In this document: positions 35,527 through 43,942 of the stretch, piece by piece
Layout: each line of letters starts with the position of its first letter
How positions within the stretch are numbered: the first letter of the stretch is position 1
NCBI GenBank assembly: GCA_964612425.1
Contig: CAZTDX010000015.1
Span: 1 to 57,573 of the forward strand
DNA: 57,573 nt
Direction of reading: 5' to 3'
From: CAUJGP01 sp964612425
GTDB lineage: Bacteria; Bdellovibrionota; Bdellovibrionia; Bdellovibrionales; Bdellovibrionaceae
Notes under the pieces: generated by a model
What the model was told of the DNA's origin: nothing
Database searches by the model: none
Seen by the model: only the letters and a program-made list of their open reading frames with translations
Translations under genes and position numbers: made by a program

Positions 35527-36909
35527 ATGGATACAAAAATTTCTGCAATTATTTTAGCTGCTGGTAAAGGAACACGAATGGCATCTCCTCTACCCAAAGT
35601 ACTTCATCCCGTAGCTGGCATCCCAATGATCCATAAAGTCATCAGAGCATGTATGGGATGTGGAGCAGAAGACATTAGACTTGTTATTGGTCATCAAAGT
35701 AATTTAGTACGCGGTGTTTCTAATGTTTTACCTGTACAGTGTTACGAGCAATTAAACCCCCAGGGTACAGCTGATGCCGTTAAGTCTGCCCAAATAGAAA
35801 CTATTGAGGGCTTAGTGCTCATCATCGCCGGGGACCACCCTTTGATAGAAGCGGAAGATCTTAAAAAAATTATTACAGAGTTTCAACAAACTAAAGCTGA
35901 TTTAGTTGTAGTCACAGCCGAAGTCAAAAATCCAGGTTCCTTTGGACGAATTGTCAGACACCATGGAGAACTCATGGCAATCGTCGAGGCTAAAGATGCT
36001 TCAAAAGAGACCCTTAAAATCAATGAAGTGAACACGGGAATTTACATAGTTAAATCTGAAGCCCTCAACGAAATTCTCCCCAAAGTTAAAAATAATAATT
36101 CTCAAAGAGAATATTATCTCACGGATATTGTCACGCTCGGTAAGGAGTTGGACTACCGAGTAAAGGCTCTCAAAGCTCCTTTGCATGTCGCCTTTGGTGT
36201 GAACACGCAACAAGAACTTTCCAAAGCCAATCGTATTTTATTTCAACGAAAAGCAAAAAAGCTCATGGAACAAGGCGTGGTCATCATTGATCCTAAAAAT
36301 ACGTACATTGAAGAAAGCGTAGAAGTTGGTCCTGGCTCTGTTATTTACCCAGGAACCTACTTACGAGGAAATACTAAGGCTGGTGCGTTCTGCGTTTTTG
36401 AACCTCATTCGTTTGTAATCGATTGTCAAATTGGAGACAGCGTGGAGGTACGCGCAGGCTCTTACTTAGAAAAAAGTAAAATTCACAACAAAGTCTCTCT
36501 TGGCCCTTACGCTCGTCTTCGTCCCGAAAGTGAAATTCTTGAGGAAGCTCATATTGGAAATTTCGTGGAATTAAAAAAGGTTAAGTTTGGAAAAAAATCA
36601 AAGGCCGGCCACCTTACCTATTTAGGCGATGCTGAGGTTGGCGAAGAAGTAAATGTGGGATGCGGGACGATCACTTGTAATTATGCTGCTGATCGAAAAA
36701 AATATAAAACGAAAATTGGAAATCGAGTTTTTGTGGGCAGTGATGTTCAATTTGTTGCGCCAGTAGAGATTGGTGATGGAGCCATCATCGCCTCAGGCTC
36801 CACTGTCACCGAAGATGTTCCCGCTAAAGCCTTAGCGATTGCTCGCTCTCGTCAGACTAATAAAGAAAACTTTGCCGAAAAATTTAATAAAAAAGACGAC
36901 GAAGAGTAA
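35527..36909 (+). CDS. glmU: Bifunctional UDP-N-acetylglucosamine pyrophosphorylase/glucosamine-1-phosphate acetyltransferase
   Basis: 460 residues from ATG 35527 (GAGGTG lies 6 bases upstream; an in-frame GTG nine bases earlier is less likely). The N-terminal nucleotidyltransferase has AIILAAGKGTRMASPLPKVLHP, NPQGTADAV and AGDHPL. The C-terminal left-handed beta helix has hexapeptide repeats and the acetyltransferase signatures RLRPESEI, GNFVELKKV and NVGCGTITCNY. It makes UDP-GlcNAc, the precursor of peptidoglycan and lipopolysaccharide. It diverges from the M14 peptidase and converges on pilQ, with a palindromic repeat between. Confidence 0.96.
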   Translation: MDTKISAIILAAGKGTRMASPLPKVLHPVAGIPMIHKVIRACMGCGAEDIRLVIGHQSNLVRGVSNVLPVQCYEQLNPQGTADAVKSAQIETIEGLVLIIAGDHPLIEAEDLKKIITEFQQTKADLVVVTAEVKNPGSFGRIVRHHGELMAIVEAKDASKETLKINEVNTGIYIVKSEALNEILPKVKNNNSQREYYLTDIVTLGKELDYRVKALKAPLHVAFGVNTQQELSKANRILFQRKAKKLMEQGVVIIDPKNTYIEESVEVGPGSVIYPGTYLRGNTKAGAFCVFEPHSFVIDCQIGDSVEVRAGSYLEKSKIHNKVSLGPYARLRPESEILEEAHIGNFVELKKVKFGKKSKAGHLTYLGDAEVGEEVNVGCGTITCNYAADRKKYKTKIGNRVFVGSDVQFVAPVEIGDGAIIASGSTVTEDVPAKALAIARSRQTNKENFAEKFNKKDDEE

Positions 36910-36923
36910 CAATTGTATCTGCT

Positions 36924-37051
36924 TAGATTCTTCTGAAAAAGAGCCTAATTCGAGGCGGAAAAGTTTTAAATCGAACGAGGCGTAGTTCCCCTACGTTGAG
37001 TGAGATTTAAATTTTTTCAACGAAGAAGTAGGCCTTTTTCAGAAGAATCTA
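36924..37051. repeat. Palindromic repeat element, copy 3 (128 bp), with compensated arm change
   Basis: Outer arms TAGATTCTTCTGAAAAAG and CTTTTTCAGAAGAATCTA. Relative to copies 1 and 2 the arm base G (in CTGCTG) is T on the left, and the pairing C is A on the right, so the stem is kept. It lies between glmU and pilQ; its right-hand terminal TA-G on the minus strand supplies the pilQ stop codon (37049-37051). Confidence 0.9.
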
Positions 37052-39316
37052 CTCAACTCCGTGGTTTTGATTATCATCCTTACTAAATAAGTTCTTACCC
37101 GCTTCGCCATTACTTGGACCACCACCCGCTTGCGACAAGACTCGAGGAGTTAAGAACAAGAGGAGTTCAGTTTTATTTTTTGTGTAATTTTTACCGCGAA
37201 ACAAAGCTCCCAAAAAGGGAATATCTTTTAAAAAGGGAACACCGGTCTCTATTTCTGTGGCATCATTTTGAAAGATACCACCGATAACGGCCGTTTGTCC
37301 GCTCTTCACCATGACTTTTGTTTTCGCGCTTCGAGCATTTGAGTTTGCGCCTCCATTATCCCGCGGAGCTCCAGGAAACTCTCTCACTATATCCACTTGC
37401 ATTTGCACGATGCCATTGTTGGCAACTTCGGGAGTCACTTTAAGCTCCATTTTCATTGTCAAATCTCGATAATTTCTGTTTGTAACTTTCGTTGCCAAAT
37501 CGGTAGCTTCGGAAGCTAAAACAGCAATGGTGGAGGTTTGGGTGATCGTCGCCTCAACGTTATGTAAAGTAACAATCCTCGGTGAAGAGATGACTTTAAC
37601 ATTTTCCTCTTGCTCCTCTAATGCAAGTACCGCATTCAAGTCACCAAGCATATCAATTGTACCAAGAGTCAGCCCAAAACCTAAACTACTACTCCCGCTC
37701 GAAACAACTCCTGGTCTAATGTTTAAGTTTGGAGTCAAATTAGCATTTCCCATTGCAGGTAAACTTTGTCCATTGAGATACCAGTTCACACCAATTTTTT
37801 TAGTAAATACATCTCTGGCTTCAACGATTTTTCCTTCAATTAATACTTGTGCTGGAGCAATGTCTAAACTTGAAATAATTTTTTTAGCACGATCTAATAC
37901 TTCTTCCGTTTCCGTAATAATTAAAGAATTTGACCGCACATCTGCAACAATTTTACCTCGCCCGGACAAAACTTTTTCTATTTGATCCTTCAAATCTGTA
38001 ATTTTAGCATAATTGATAGGAATCAATTGAACCTTGAGAGGTTCAACAGTTTTTCTTGATTCAGCTAACTTGATAGCATCTTCTTCTTCTTGTTTAATTT
38101 CTGAGATGGGTGAAATTCGTAAAACATTTCCTTGTCTGGTGTAACCAAGTTTTTTTGCTTTTAAAATTAGAACTAGGGCTTGATCCCACGGAACGTTTCG
38201 CAATTTTAATGCAATATTTCCGGAGACTGCTTCGGACATAACTAAATTAGCACCACTCTCTTCAGCAATTAAATTGATGGCATTTCGAACTTCGATATCT
38301 TTAACTTCAATCGAAATTTTTTTCCCCGAATACTTTAAGTTTCCTGATAAAAACTGTTCTAAATTAGTGCTACTTAAAATGCTCCCACCCTTTTTACCAT
38401 CATCTGAAAAAACATCATTAACCTCGCTATCCTGACTTGCAACACTAGACGTGTCAGATGATTGCACCCCAGACGGAGTAATAATAATGCTCCCATCTTC
38501 GCTATGTGCCGTCGGCTCACCAGCTCCTTCTCTCATCTGCACAACGACTTTCACAGTATCACTTCCTGGAGCTTGATAAGCATCAATGGACCCCACTAAA
38601 GTTTGAAAGTCCTTTGTGATAAAAGGTCTTTTTAGTTGCTCTGGAAGATGGGCATTTCTAATTTCAACAACGTATTGTTTCGTTTGAGGATTAAAATGAC
38701 CCGTAAATTCCAGTGATTGATTACTTTCAATAAGAATAGATCCACCACCCTCATTACCTTGAAAACGAATATTATTTATTTCATTTTTCATAACACCAGT
38801 AGAGGCGTCAGAAAATGTTTGGGGGTCTTGGCTTGGTGGTGAACTGGTCACAGAGGGAACCGCATCTTTTAAAGGTTCATCAAGAAGTGGCTCATTACTT
38901 TCTTCTGCCTGAGTAGGAGCCGACTCCGCTTGCTTTTCAGCAACTATAGGTTGCGGCTCTTGAGTAACGAGATGATCTTCTTGGGGAGAGTCTGATGACT
39001 GATCTTTTTTTGCTTCACTAATCAAGGGATCTTCTTCTAAAAGAGGATCGCCATCTCCTGCAGACTTTTGTTCTTTTGCCAAATCTTGATCTAAACTATC
39101 CAACTCTTCATTTTTTTTATTAGCTTGAGAAGATTCTGTATCTGATGAAGATTCCGTTGAATTTGCACCACTCTCGTCAATTAATCCACTATCACTTGCA
39201 TTTTTTGCCACCTCTTCACTTTCTTTGGCCGAGTTATCATCTAGAGGTTGTCCTGCACACGATAATAAGTTACCTACAAATACTAATAGCGTAAAAAACT
39301 TTAGTACATTTTTCAT
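37049..39316 (-). CDS. pilQ: Type IV pilus secretin PilQ
   Basis: 755 residues from the ATG at 39316, which lies in an ATGA overlap with pilP. The signal (MKNVLKFFTLLVFVGNLLSC) ends in a lipobox, so lipidation is possible. An acidic serine-rich linker (about residues 20-170) precedes an AMIN domain (about 180-270), an STN/N0 domain with KISIEVKDIEVRNAINLIAEESGANLV, an N1 domain (LIPINYAKITDLKDQIEKVL) and the secretin pore with VISSPRIVTLHNVEATI and KTKVMVKSGQTAVIGGIFQN. It is the outer-membrane channel for type IV pili. Its stop codon is inside a palindromic repeat. Confidence 0.95.
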   Translation of the reverse strand: MKNVLKFFTLLVFVGNLLSCAGQPLDDNSAKESEEVAKNASDSGLIDESGANSTESSSDTESSQANKKNEELDSLDQDLAKEQKSAGDGDPLLEEDPLISEAKKDQSSDSPQEDHLVTQEPQPIVAEKQAESAPTQAEESNEPLLDEPLKDAVPSVTSSPPSQDPQTFSDASTGVMKNEINNIRFQGNEGGGSILIESNQSLEFTGHFNPQTKQYVVEIRNAHLPEQLKRPFITKDFQTLVGSIDAYQAPGSDTVKVVVQMREGAGEPTAHSEDGSIIITPSGVQSSDTSSVASQDSEVNDVFSDDGKKGGSILSSTNLEQFLSGNLKYSGKKISIEVKDIEVRNAINLIAEESGANLVMSEAVSGNIALKLRNVPWDQALVLILKAKKLGYTRQGNVLRISPISEIKQEEEDAIKLAESRKTVEPLKVQLIPINYAKITDLKDQIEKVLSGRGKIVADVRSNSLIITETEEVLDRAKKIISSLDIAPAQVLIEGKIVEARDVFTKKIGVNWYLNGQSLPAMGNANLTPNLNIRPGVVSSGSSSLGFGLTLGTIDMLGDLNAVLALEEQEENVKVISSPRIVTLHNVEATITQTSTIAVLASEATDLATKVTNRNYRDLTMKMELKVTPEVANNGIVQMQVDIVREFPGAPRDNGGANSNARSAKTKVMVKSGQTAVIGGIFQNDATEIETGVPFLKDIPFLGALFRGKNYTKNKTELLLFLTPRVLSQAGGGPSNGEAGKNLFSKDDNQNHGVE

Positions 39317-39897
39317 GACCCACAACCTTTCGTTTTATCAATACAAAGTATAAAAGGCTCTTTGATTATTTTTCCATTAAGATCAAACAACTCAAAAATA
39401 ACCACTTCTCCTTCACGGATTTCAGCAATGTATCCTTCATTTTTTCCAATACGCTGTCCTACAACTACCGAGTGTAATCCCTTATCAGGGTCTTGAATCA
39501 AAGCTTTTGGCTTTTCGTTGGACCAAACAATAGCTACAACTTGGAGTGTTTTTACATCAAATTTTTCAAGCGGATCTAAAGGACGTGAAGGTGTTCTTAT
39601 TAATCCAACACCCACTTTAGAATCTCGAAATGGGCGAAAGGGATCACGTTTACCCACTGGTTCATAACGATATTCCGGTGCCGATTCAAAATTCACAGGA
39701 ACTGTTTTGGTTTCTACATTACTCGCTTTAGCATTAGCATCACTTTCTAATGGAGACGCCCCCTCTGGCAAAGTTTCTGGTGGAGTCGAAGCTGCTCCCT
39801 CTTGGGAATAGCTTTTACTAAAGTAAAAAATAAATATCAGGATAATCCCGAGAAGTAAATTAACTTGAAATTTTTGAGTGAGCTTAATTTTCTTCAT
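39313..39897 (-). CDS. pilP: Type IV pilus assembly protein PilP
   Basis: 194 residues from the ATG at 39897 in a TGATG overlap with the pilO stop. A hydrophobic N-terminal segment (VNLLLGIILIFIFYFSKSYS) with no lipobox cysteine is followed by a proline/serine-rich linker and a beta domain: YEPVGKRDPFRPF, then LEKFDVKTLQVVAIVWSNEKPKALIQ and GQRIGKNEGYIAEI, which match PilP. It links PilN/PilO to PilQ in the periplasm. In many bacteria PilP is a lipoprotein; here the cysteine is in PilQ instead. Confidence 0.9.
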   Translation of the reverse strand: MKKIKLTQKFQVNLLLGIILIFIFYFSKSYSQEGAASTPPETLPEGASPLESDANAKASNVETKTVPVNFESAPEYRYEPVGKRDPFRPFRDSKVGVGLIRTPSRPLDPLEKFDVKTLQVVAIVWSNEKPKALIQDPDKGLHSVVVGQRIGKNEGYIAEIREGEVVIFELFDLNGKIIKEPFILCIDKTKGCGS

Positions 39898-40520
39898 CAA
39901 GCTCCTCCTGAGTTAATTTTACTATTTTTATTTCCTTTTTCTGGAGTAACTTCTGGTGGCTTTCGATATTTATAACCTACGATAGTCGTTGAAAGTTTGA
40001 TAACACCGTTATACTCAGAGGAGGTATTAACAAACTCGAAATCTCCAAAATTGGTGACTCGCTCTAAGATCGTAATATTGTAAAGTAAGAGTAATAAATT
40101 ATTAAATGTACCGGACAACTCAAGTTTGATTGGAACCTCTTCGTATAGTTCCTGAGTAATAACTTTTTCTTTTTTTACAGAAATAACTCGAACATTAACG
40201 GTTTTAGACAAACTGTTGATAACGTCAATTATTTCATCGGACTTAAGACTTATAGGAAATTTCAAAATGATTTCTTTAAATTTGTCGGCTAATTCTCCGA
40301 CTTGCTTTTTCATCTCTACTTCTTCTGATCTTATTCTATCTGTTTCCTTTTTCTTTTCTTCTTCTACTTGAACCTGTCCTTGAAGTGTTCGAATTTGACT
40401 ATCGATTCTCGATCCATCGTCATAAATCGATTTATAATAAAATCCACCGACTAGCACTGAAATACCTAATATTTGAGGTAAAGCAAGCTGACTGAGTTTC
40501 TGAATAGCCGGATTGCTCAT
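39897..40520 (-). CDS. pilO: Type IV pilus assembly protein PilO
   Basis: 207 residues. One N-terminal membrane helix (LALPQILGISVLVGGFYYK), a coiled-coil (about residues 35-80) and a ferredoxin-like periplasmic domain (VRVISVKKEKV, VPIKLELSGTFNNLLLLLYNI). It forms the inner-membrane alignment complex with PilN. Its ATG overlaps the pilN stop (ATGA) and its stop touches the pilP start. Confidence 0.92.
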   Translation of the reverse strand: MSNPAIQKLSQLALPQILGISVLVGGFYYKSIYDDGSRIDSQIRTLQGQVQVEEEKKKETDRIRSEEVEMKKQVGELADKFKEIILKFPISLKSDEIIDVINSLSKTVNVRVISVKKEKVITQELYEEVPIKLELSGTFNNLLLLLYNITILERVTNFGDFEFVNTSSEYNGVIKLSTTIVGYKYRKPPEVTPEKGNKNSKINSGGA

Positions 40521-41191
40521 TGCGCCACCTCTAAGTTAAAGTTAATTTGAAATTTTTTAAAGTTAACTCGATCATTGGGCTTGTCTTTTGAATCCTCAGA
40601 AGAAATAAGACTCACATCACTGAAATAAACGCTTTTTCCTACTCGTGCTAAAAAATCAGAAATTTCAGTTTCAGAATAAGAAATTCCTCTTGCCAACAAA
40701 TTATCACCATTGGACTTTAGCTCAACAAACCACATTTTTTCAGGAATATTTTGTTGTATTAAATCCAGTGCCTTAACGTATTTTGATCGAACTCTTGATA
40801 AACCATCCAAAGATGCAATCTGCTTTTCAATAAGAGCTTTATTCTCTTTATGCTTTTTAATTTCAGCGACTAAAGATTCCGATTTTAAATTATAATTTGT
40901 CACTTCTAGCAATTTAGAATTTTCTGCAGCTAGCATAGAATTTAGCTTGGGAATATTAATTTCTTGGTAAGTAAAAAGTCCAACGGGTATTGATAAGATT
41001 ATTATTAAATTTAAAATTGCTTTAACTTCAGATGATTTCCCACCGCCGATATCATTGCTAGCGTTTACTTCCCTGGCAGACTTAGCAAAAAGTTTGCTCA
41101 AAAAACCTCCAGAAGTGAATTCATTTTCAAGAGTCTCTCCAGAAAATTCAGGAACTTGTTTTTGAGCGGTGATTAAGTTAATGCGAATCAT
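40517..41191 (-). CDS. pilN: Type IV pilus assembly protein PilN
   Basis: 224 residues. A short cytoplasmic N-terminus beginning MIRINLIT (the PilM-binding motif family I-N-L-L/I) is extended by a loop of about 45 residues that is longer than in most PilN proteins. A membrane helix (ILNLIIILSIPVGLFTY), coiled-coil and a fold of the PilN type (MWFVELKSNGDNLLARGISYSETEISDFL) follow. It sits in an ATGA overlap with pilM and another with pilO. Confidence 0.92.
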   Translation of the reverse strand: MIRINLITAQKQVPEFSGETLENEFTSGGFLSKLFAKSAREVNASNDIGGGKSSEVKAILNLIIILSIPVGLFTYQEINIPKLNSMLAAENSKLLEVTNYNLKSESLVAEIKKHKENKALIEKQIASLDGLSRVRSKYVKALDLIQQNIPEKMWFVELKSNGDNLLARGISYSETEISDFLARVGKSVYFSDVSLISSEDSKDKPNDRVNFKKFQINFNLEVAQ

Positions 41192-42240
41192 TTTTTATAC
41201 GCCTCCCGTGAGGCCAGCCCTACGGCAATCGGTGCAAGGTAAGATATTTTATCTAAATAATTTAAATTAAATTTCGCAGTATTAACTTTGATATTTTTAA
41301 ATGGATCCATTTTTTCAAAGCTAATTCCAAGACCAATCGAGACCCTCTGGATCAAACTCGATAAATGTGCTCCCCCTCCAGAAAAATAGACTTTGCTAAT
41401 GCTGATACCCATGTTTGAAGCGCTAAAAAAATCAAAACTATTTTTAATTTCATCCACCATTCGATCTGATTCTGAATTAATTGTTGCATGAACTTCTTCT
41501 GGCACTGCAGCTCCAGCAAGAGCACTTATCTTAAAAGCTTCGGCATCACCTATGGATATATTAAGAGTGCGACTAATTTCATTACTGATATTATTTCCAC
41601 CAACTCCTATATCACGACAGAATATGAGTTCACCATTATGCATAACTACAAAATTAGTTATCTCGGCACCAAAATTCATTAATGCCAAAGTTTCATTTTT
41701 AATGACACCATAGTTGATTTCAAAGCAGTTGGCGAGAGCAATGCTATTTGCATCCATAATATTACATTGATGCTGACTTAACGTAATTGCCTCAACATAT
41801 TGAATTAATTGATCACTTTTCGCGGCGATAATGAGTATGTCCATTGTGTCTGGAGATGATTTCGTTTTTAATACGACATGCGTGAGTGCCACACTCGACA
41901 TTTCAAATGGAATATACTGTTCAGCTTCAAAACGTATCGTATCTTTCAAAACCTTGGCATCAACTTTAGGAATTGAAATTTTTTTAATAATTATACTTGT
42001 TCCCCACATACCAGTAACTGCCACTTGGCACTTTGTTTTTATATCTCTCATGATGCTTTGAATAGCTGTTGCTATAGCACTAGTATCATTGATTTGACCA
42101 TTTGTGATAGAATCTTTAGGCGTTGGTACCACACCAAATGAAACAAGTTTATACGACTTTCCAGCCGGCTCCATTTCAACAACTTTTATTGAGCTTGACC
42201 CAATATCAATGCCAATAACTTTTTTTGAGCTAAAAAACAT
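41188..42240 (-). CDS. pilM: Type IV pilus assembly protein PilM
   Basis: 350 residues, FtsA-like actin fold. Phosphate loops VIGIDIGSSSIKVVEM and later VYFSGGGAHLSSLIQ, plus KVLKDTIRFEAEQYIPF, a hallmark of PilM. The cytoplasmic ring partner binds the N-terminus of PilN. AGAGGT precedes the ATG. It starts the pilMNOPQ run, 127 bases behind pilD; this 127-base interval holds no other gene. Confidence 0.93.
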   Translation of the reverse strand: MFFSSKKVIGIDIGSSSIKVVEMEPAGKSYKLVSFGVVPTPKDSITNGQINDTSAIATAIQSIMRDIKTKCQVAVTGMWGTSIIIKKISIPKVDAKVLKDTIRFEAEQYIPFEMSSVALTHVVLKTKSSPDTMDILIIAAKSDQLIQYVEAITLSQHQCNIMDANSIALANCFEINYGVIKNETLALMNFGAEITNFVVMHNGELIFCRDIGVGGNNISNEISRTLNISIGDAEAFKISALAGAAVPEEVHATINSESDRMVDEIKNSFDFFSASNMGISISKVYFSGGGAHLSSLIQRVSIGLGISFEKMDPFKNIKVNTAKFNLNYLDKISYLAPIAVGLASREAYKK

Positions 42241-42367
42241 GAAGATACCTCTTATCCTATTTAAAAAAAGCTAGGCTTAAGAGTCAATTTATGCACTTAT
42301 GTGAGTGAGCAATTCGAATAAATTCGGACTTAGGACCCGCCATACTTTTGACTTTAATTAAATAATC

Positions 42368-43153
42368 TCATTCAGACGGAAAAAGTAAATGCAAATACCA
42401 TTGACTAAGGTCTGATCCTGCAAATAAATAAACTAATGCTCCAAGCGCAAGATAGGGACCAAAAGGAATGACTGTTTTCAAATTTCCTTTACTTCGAACC
42501 ATAACGGAAACTCCAATGATTGATCCTGTAATACTCGAAAAAAATATAACAAAGGGAATGGATTTCCAACCTAACACGGCTCCAATCCAAGCTAAGAGTT
42601 TTATATCTCCTCCCCCCATACCTTCTTCTTTGCGAAGAACATAATAGAGATAAGCGATCAGCCAAAGAAATCCACCACCCATAAGCACACCATAAAGAGC
42701 ATCTAGGAACTCTCGCTCAGGGTTAAAAATTCCTCCGAGCAAACCTAAAACAATTCCGCTCAATGTAAAAATATCTGGAAGTATAAAGTGATCTAAATCG
42801 ATAAAACTCACAATAACTAATCCAAAAATAAAGAGGAGATACTCTAAAGTAATCCATTGCCAACCAAAGATTAGATAAACCATTAAAAATAAAATTCCCA
42901 TGAGCAATTCAACGAGAGGGTAGCGAATCGAAAATGGCGCTTTACAGGAAAAGCATTTTCCGCGAAGTATAAACCAAGAAAAAAAAGGAACGTTATGATA
43001 CCACGGCACTGTCTTCCCGCAGACCTGACAGTGACTCCGTGGAGTGACAACACTCTTGTTTTGTGGCAATCGGTAAATGACGACATTTCCAAAACTACCG
43101 AGCAGCAAACCTAAAATAAAAAATCCCAAACCAAAGAGGATATCGAACTCCAT
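42368..43153 (-). CDS. pilD: Prepilin peptidase/N-methyltransferase PilD
   Basis: 261 residues, about eight membrane helices. The N-terminal cytoplasmic loop has two CxxC pairs (CQVCGKTVPWYHNVPFFSW and CFSCKAPF), the zinc-binding region of methylating PilD. The catalytic aspartates are in FIDLDHFILPD and GMGGGDIKLLAWIG. It cleaves and N-methylates type IV prepilins. It lies between the ABC permease and pilM on the same strand, as in the Myxococcus xanthus pil cluster. Confidence 0.94.
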   Translation of the reverse strand: MEFDILFGLGFFILGLLLGSFGNVVIYRLPQNKSVVTPRSHCQVCGKTVPWYHNVPFFSWFILRGKCFSCKAPFSIRYPLVELLMGILFLMVYLIFGWQWITLEYLLFIFGLVIVSFIDLDHFILPDIFTLSGIVLGLLGGIFNPEREFLDALYGVLMGGGFLWLIAYLYYVLRKEEGMGGGDIKLLAWIGAVLGWKSIPFVIFFSSITGSIIGVSVMVRSKGNLKTVIPFGPYLALGALVYLFAGSDLSQWYLHLLFPSE

Positions 43154-43177
43154 TTTTTATTCTCCTTGTGGAAAGTT

Positions 43178-43942
43178 TTATAAAAGATTTTTTCGGTGAA
43201 AGAATCCATTGGCTAACAACAAATATAATCCAAGCCACGCTAAAGCATGAAATAAACTCATCACCCCAATGTTAACAGGAATTCCTTCATCAAGTACATA
43301 AACACTGCGCCAATTAAATCGATAAAGATTAGGAAACACCCAAGACATGACATCACTAAAATTAATAAAGAAATCATTTTTAGATTTATCTGCAAAATGC
43401 TTCATGCTCTCTAGCCAGTTTCCAACAAGAAACACACCAAAGCTAGAGAACACGGAGACAAACGGCGAAAAAACTAAACTCAGGAGCATTGATAATGCTA
43501 ATATTACTGCTGATTCGAAAAGTATCCCCAGCAAAATGACAGAAAAATTTCTTATTAACTCCATTGAGTTTAAAAGCACTAACAATCCCAAGCCCATGAC
43601 TAAAGTTGATACTACAGTAACAGAAAAAATCCCTCCGAACTTTCCAAGAATTAATTCCATGCGACTTAACGGTGTCGCCAGTAACGTCATGTAGGTTTGG
43701 CGATCCATTTCTTTTCTTAATGAGGCTCCACCAATAAAGAGACAAATCCCAAGATTGAGCCAATGGATGGCAGATATTCCAAGATCAAATAAAATACGTT
43801 TATGCTCTTCAAATGAAAGCTCTCCAAGGAGTAAACTTAAGATAAAAAAACCAACCACTCCTAAAAGGAGAATCAGAAAAAAGCGATCTCGATACATCTC
43901 TCGAAAAGAATTCTGAATAATGATAAGAATTCGCTGAATCAT
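43178..43942 (-). CDS. ABC-2 type transporter permease (PilI-like position)
   Basis: 254 residues, six or so membrane helices (FFLILLLGVVGFFILSLLLG, FSVTVVSTLVMGLGLLVLL, LFESAVILALSMLLSLVF and others). The start overlaps the ATPase gene by 4 bases. It is followed by pilD and pilMNOPQ. In Myxococcus xanthus the ABC transporter PilGHI precedes pilD-pilMNOPQ and is needed for pili, so this permease is a candidate PilI equivalent; the call rests on position and family. Confidence 0.75.
   Translation of the reverse strand: MIQRILIIIQNSFREMYRDRFFLILLLGVVGFFILSLLLGELSFEEHKRILFDLGISAIHWLNLGICLFIGGASLRKEMDRQTYMTLLATPLSRMELILGKFGGIFSVTVVSTLVMGLGLLVLLNSMELIRNFSVILLGILFESAVILALSMLLSLVFSPFVSVFSSFGVFLVGNWLESMKHFADKSKNDFFINFSDVMSWVFPNLYRFNWRSVYVLDEGIPVNIGVMSLFHALAWLGLYLLLANGFFHRKNLL

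Noticed and set aside
37527..37985. 152-residue + strand frame
   Set aside because: It is the reverse of the pilQ secretin region; no ribosome binding site or family.
43347..43763. Frames on both strands within the ABC permease gene
   Set aside because: They are shadows of the membrane-helix-coding permease gene.
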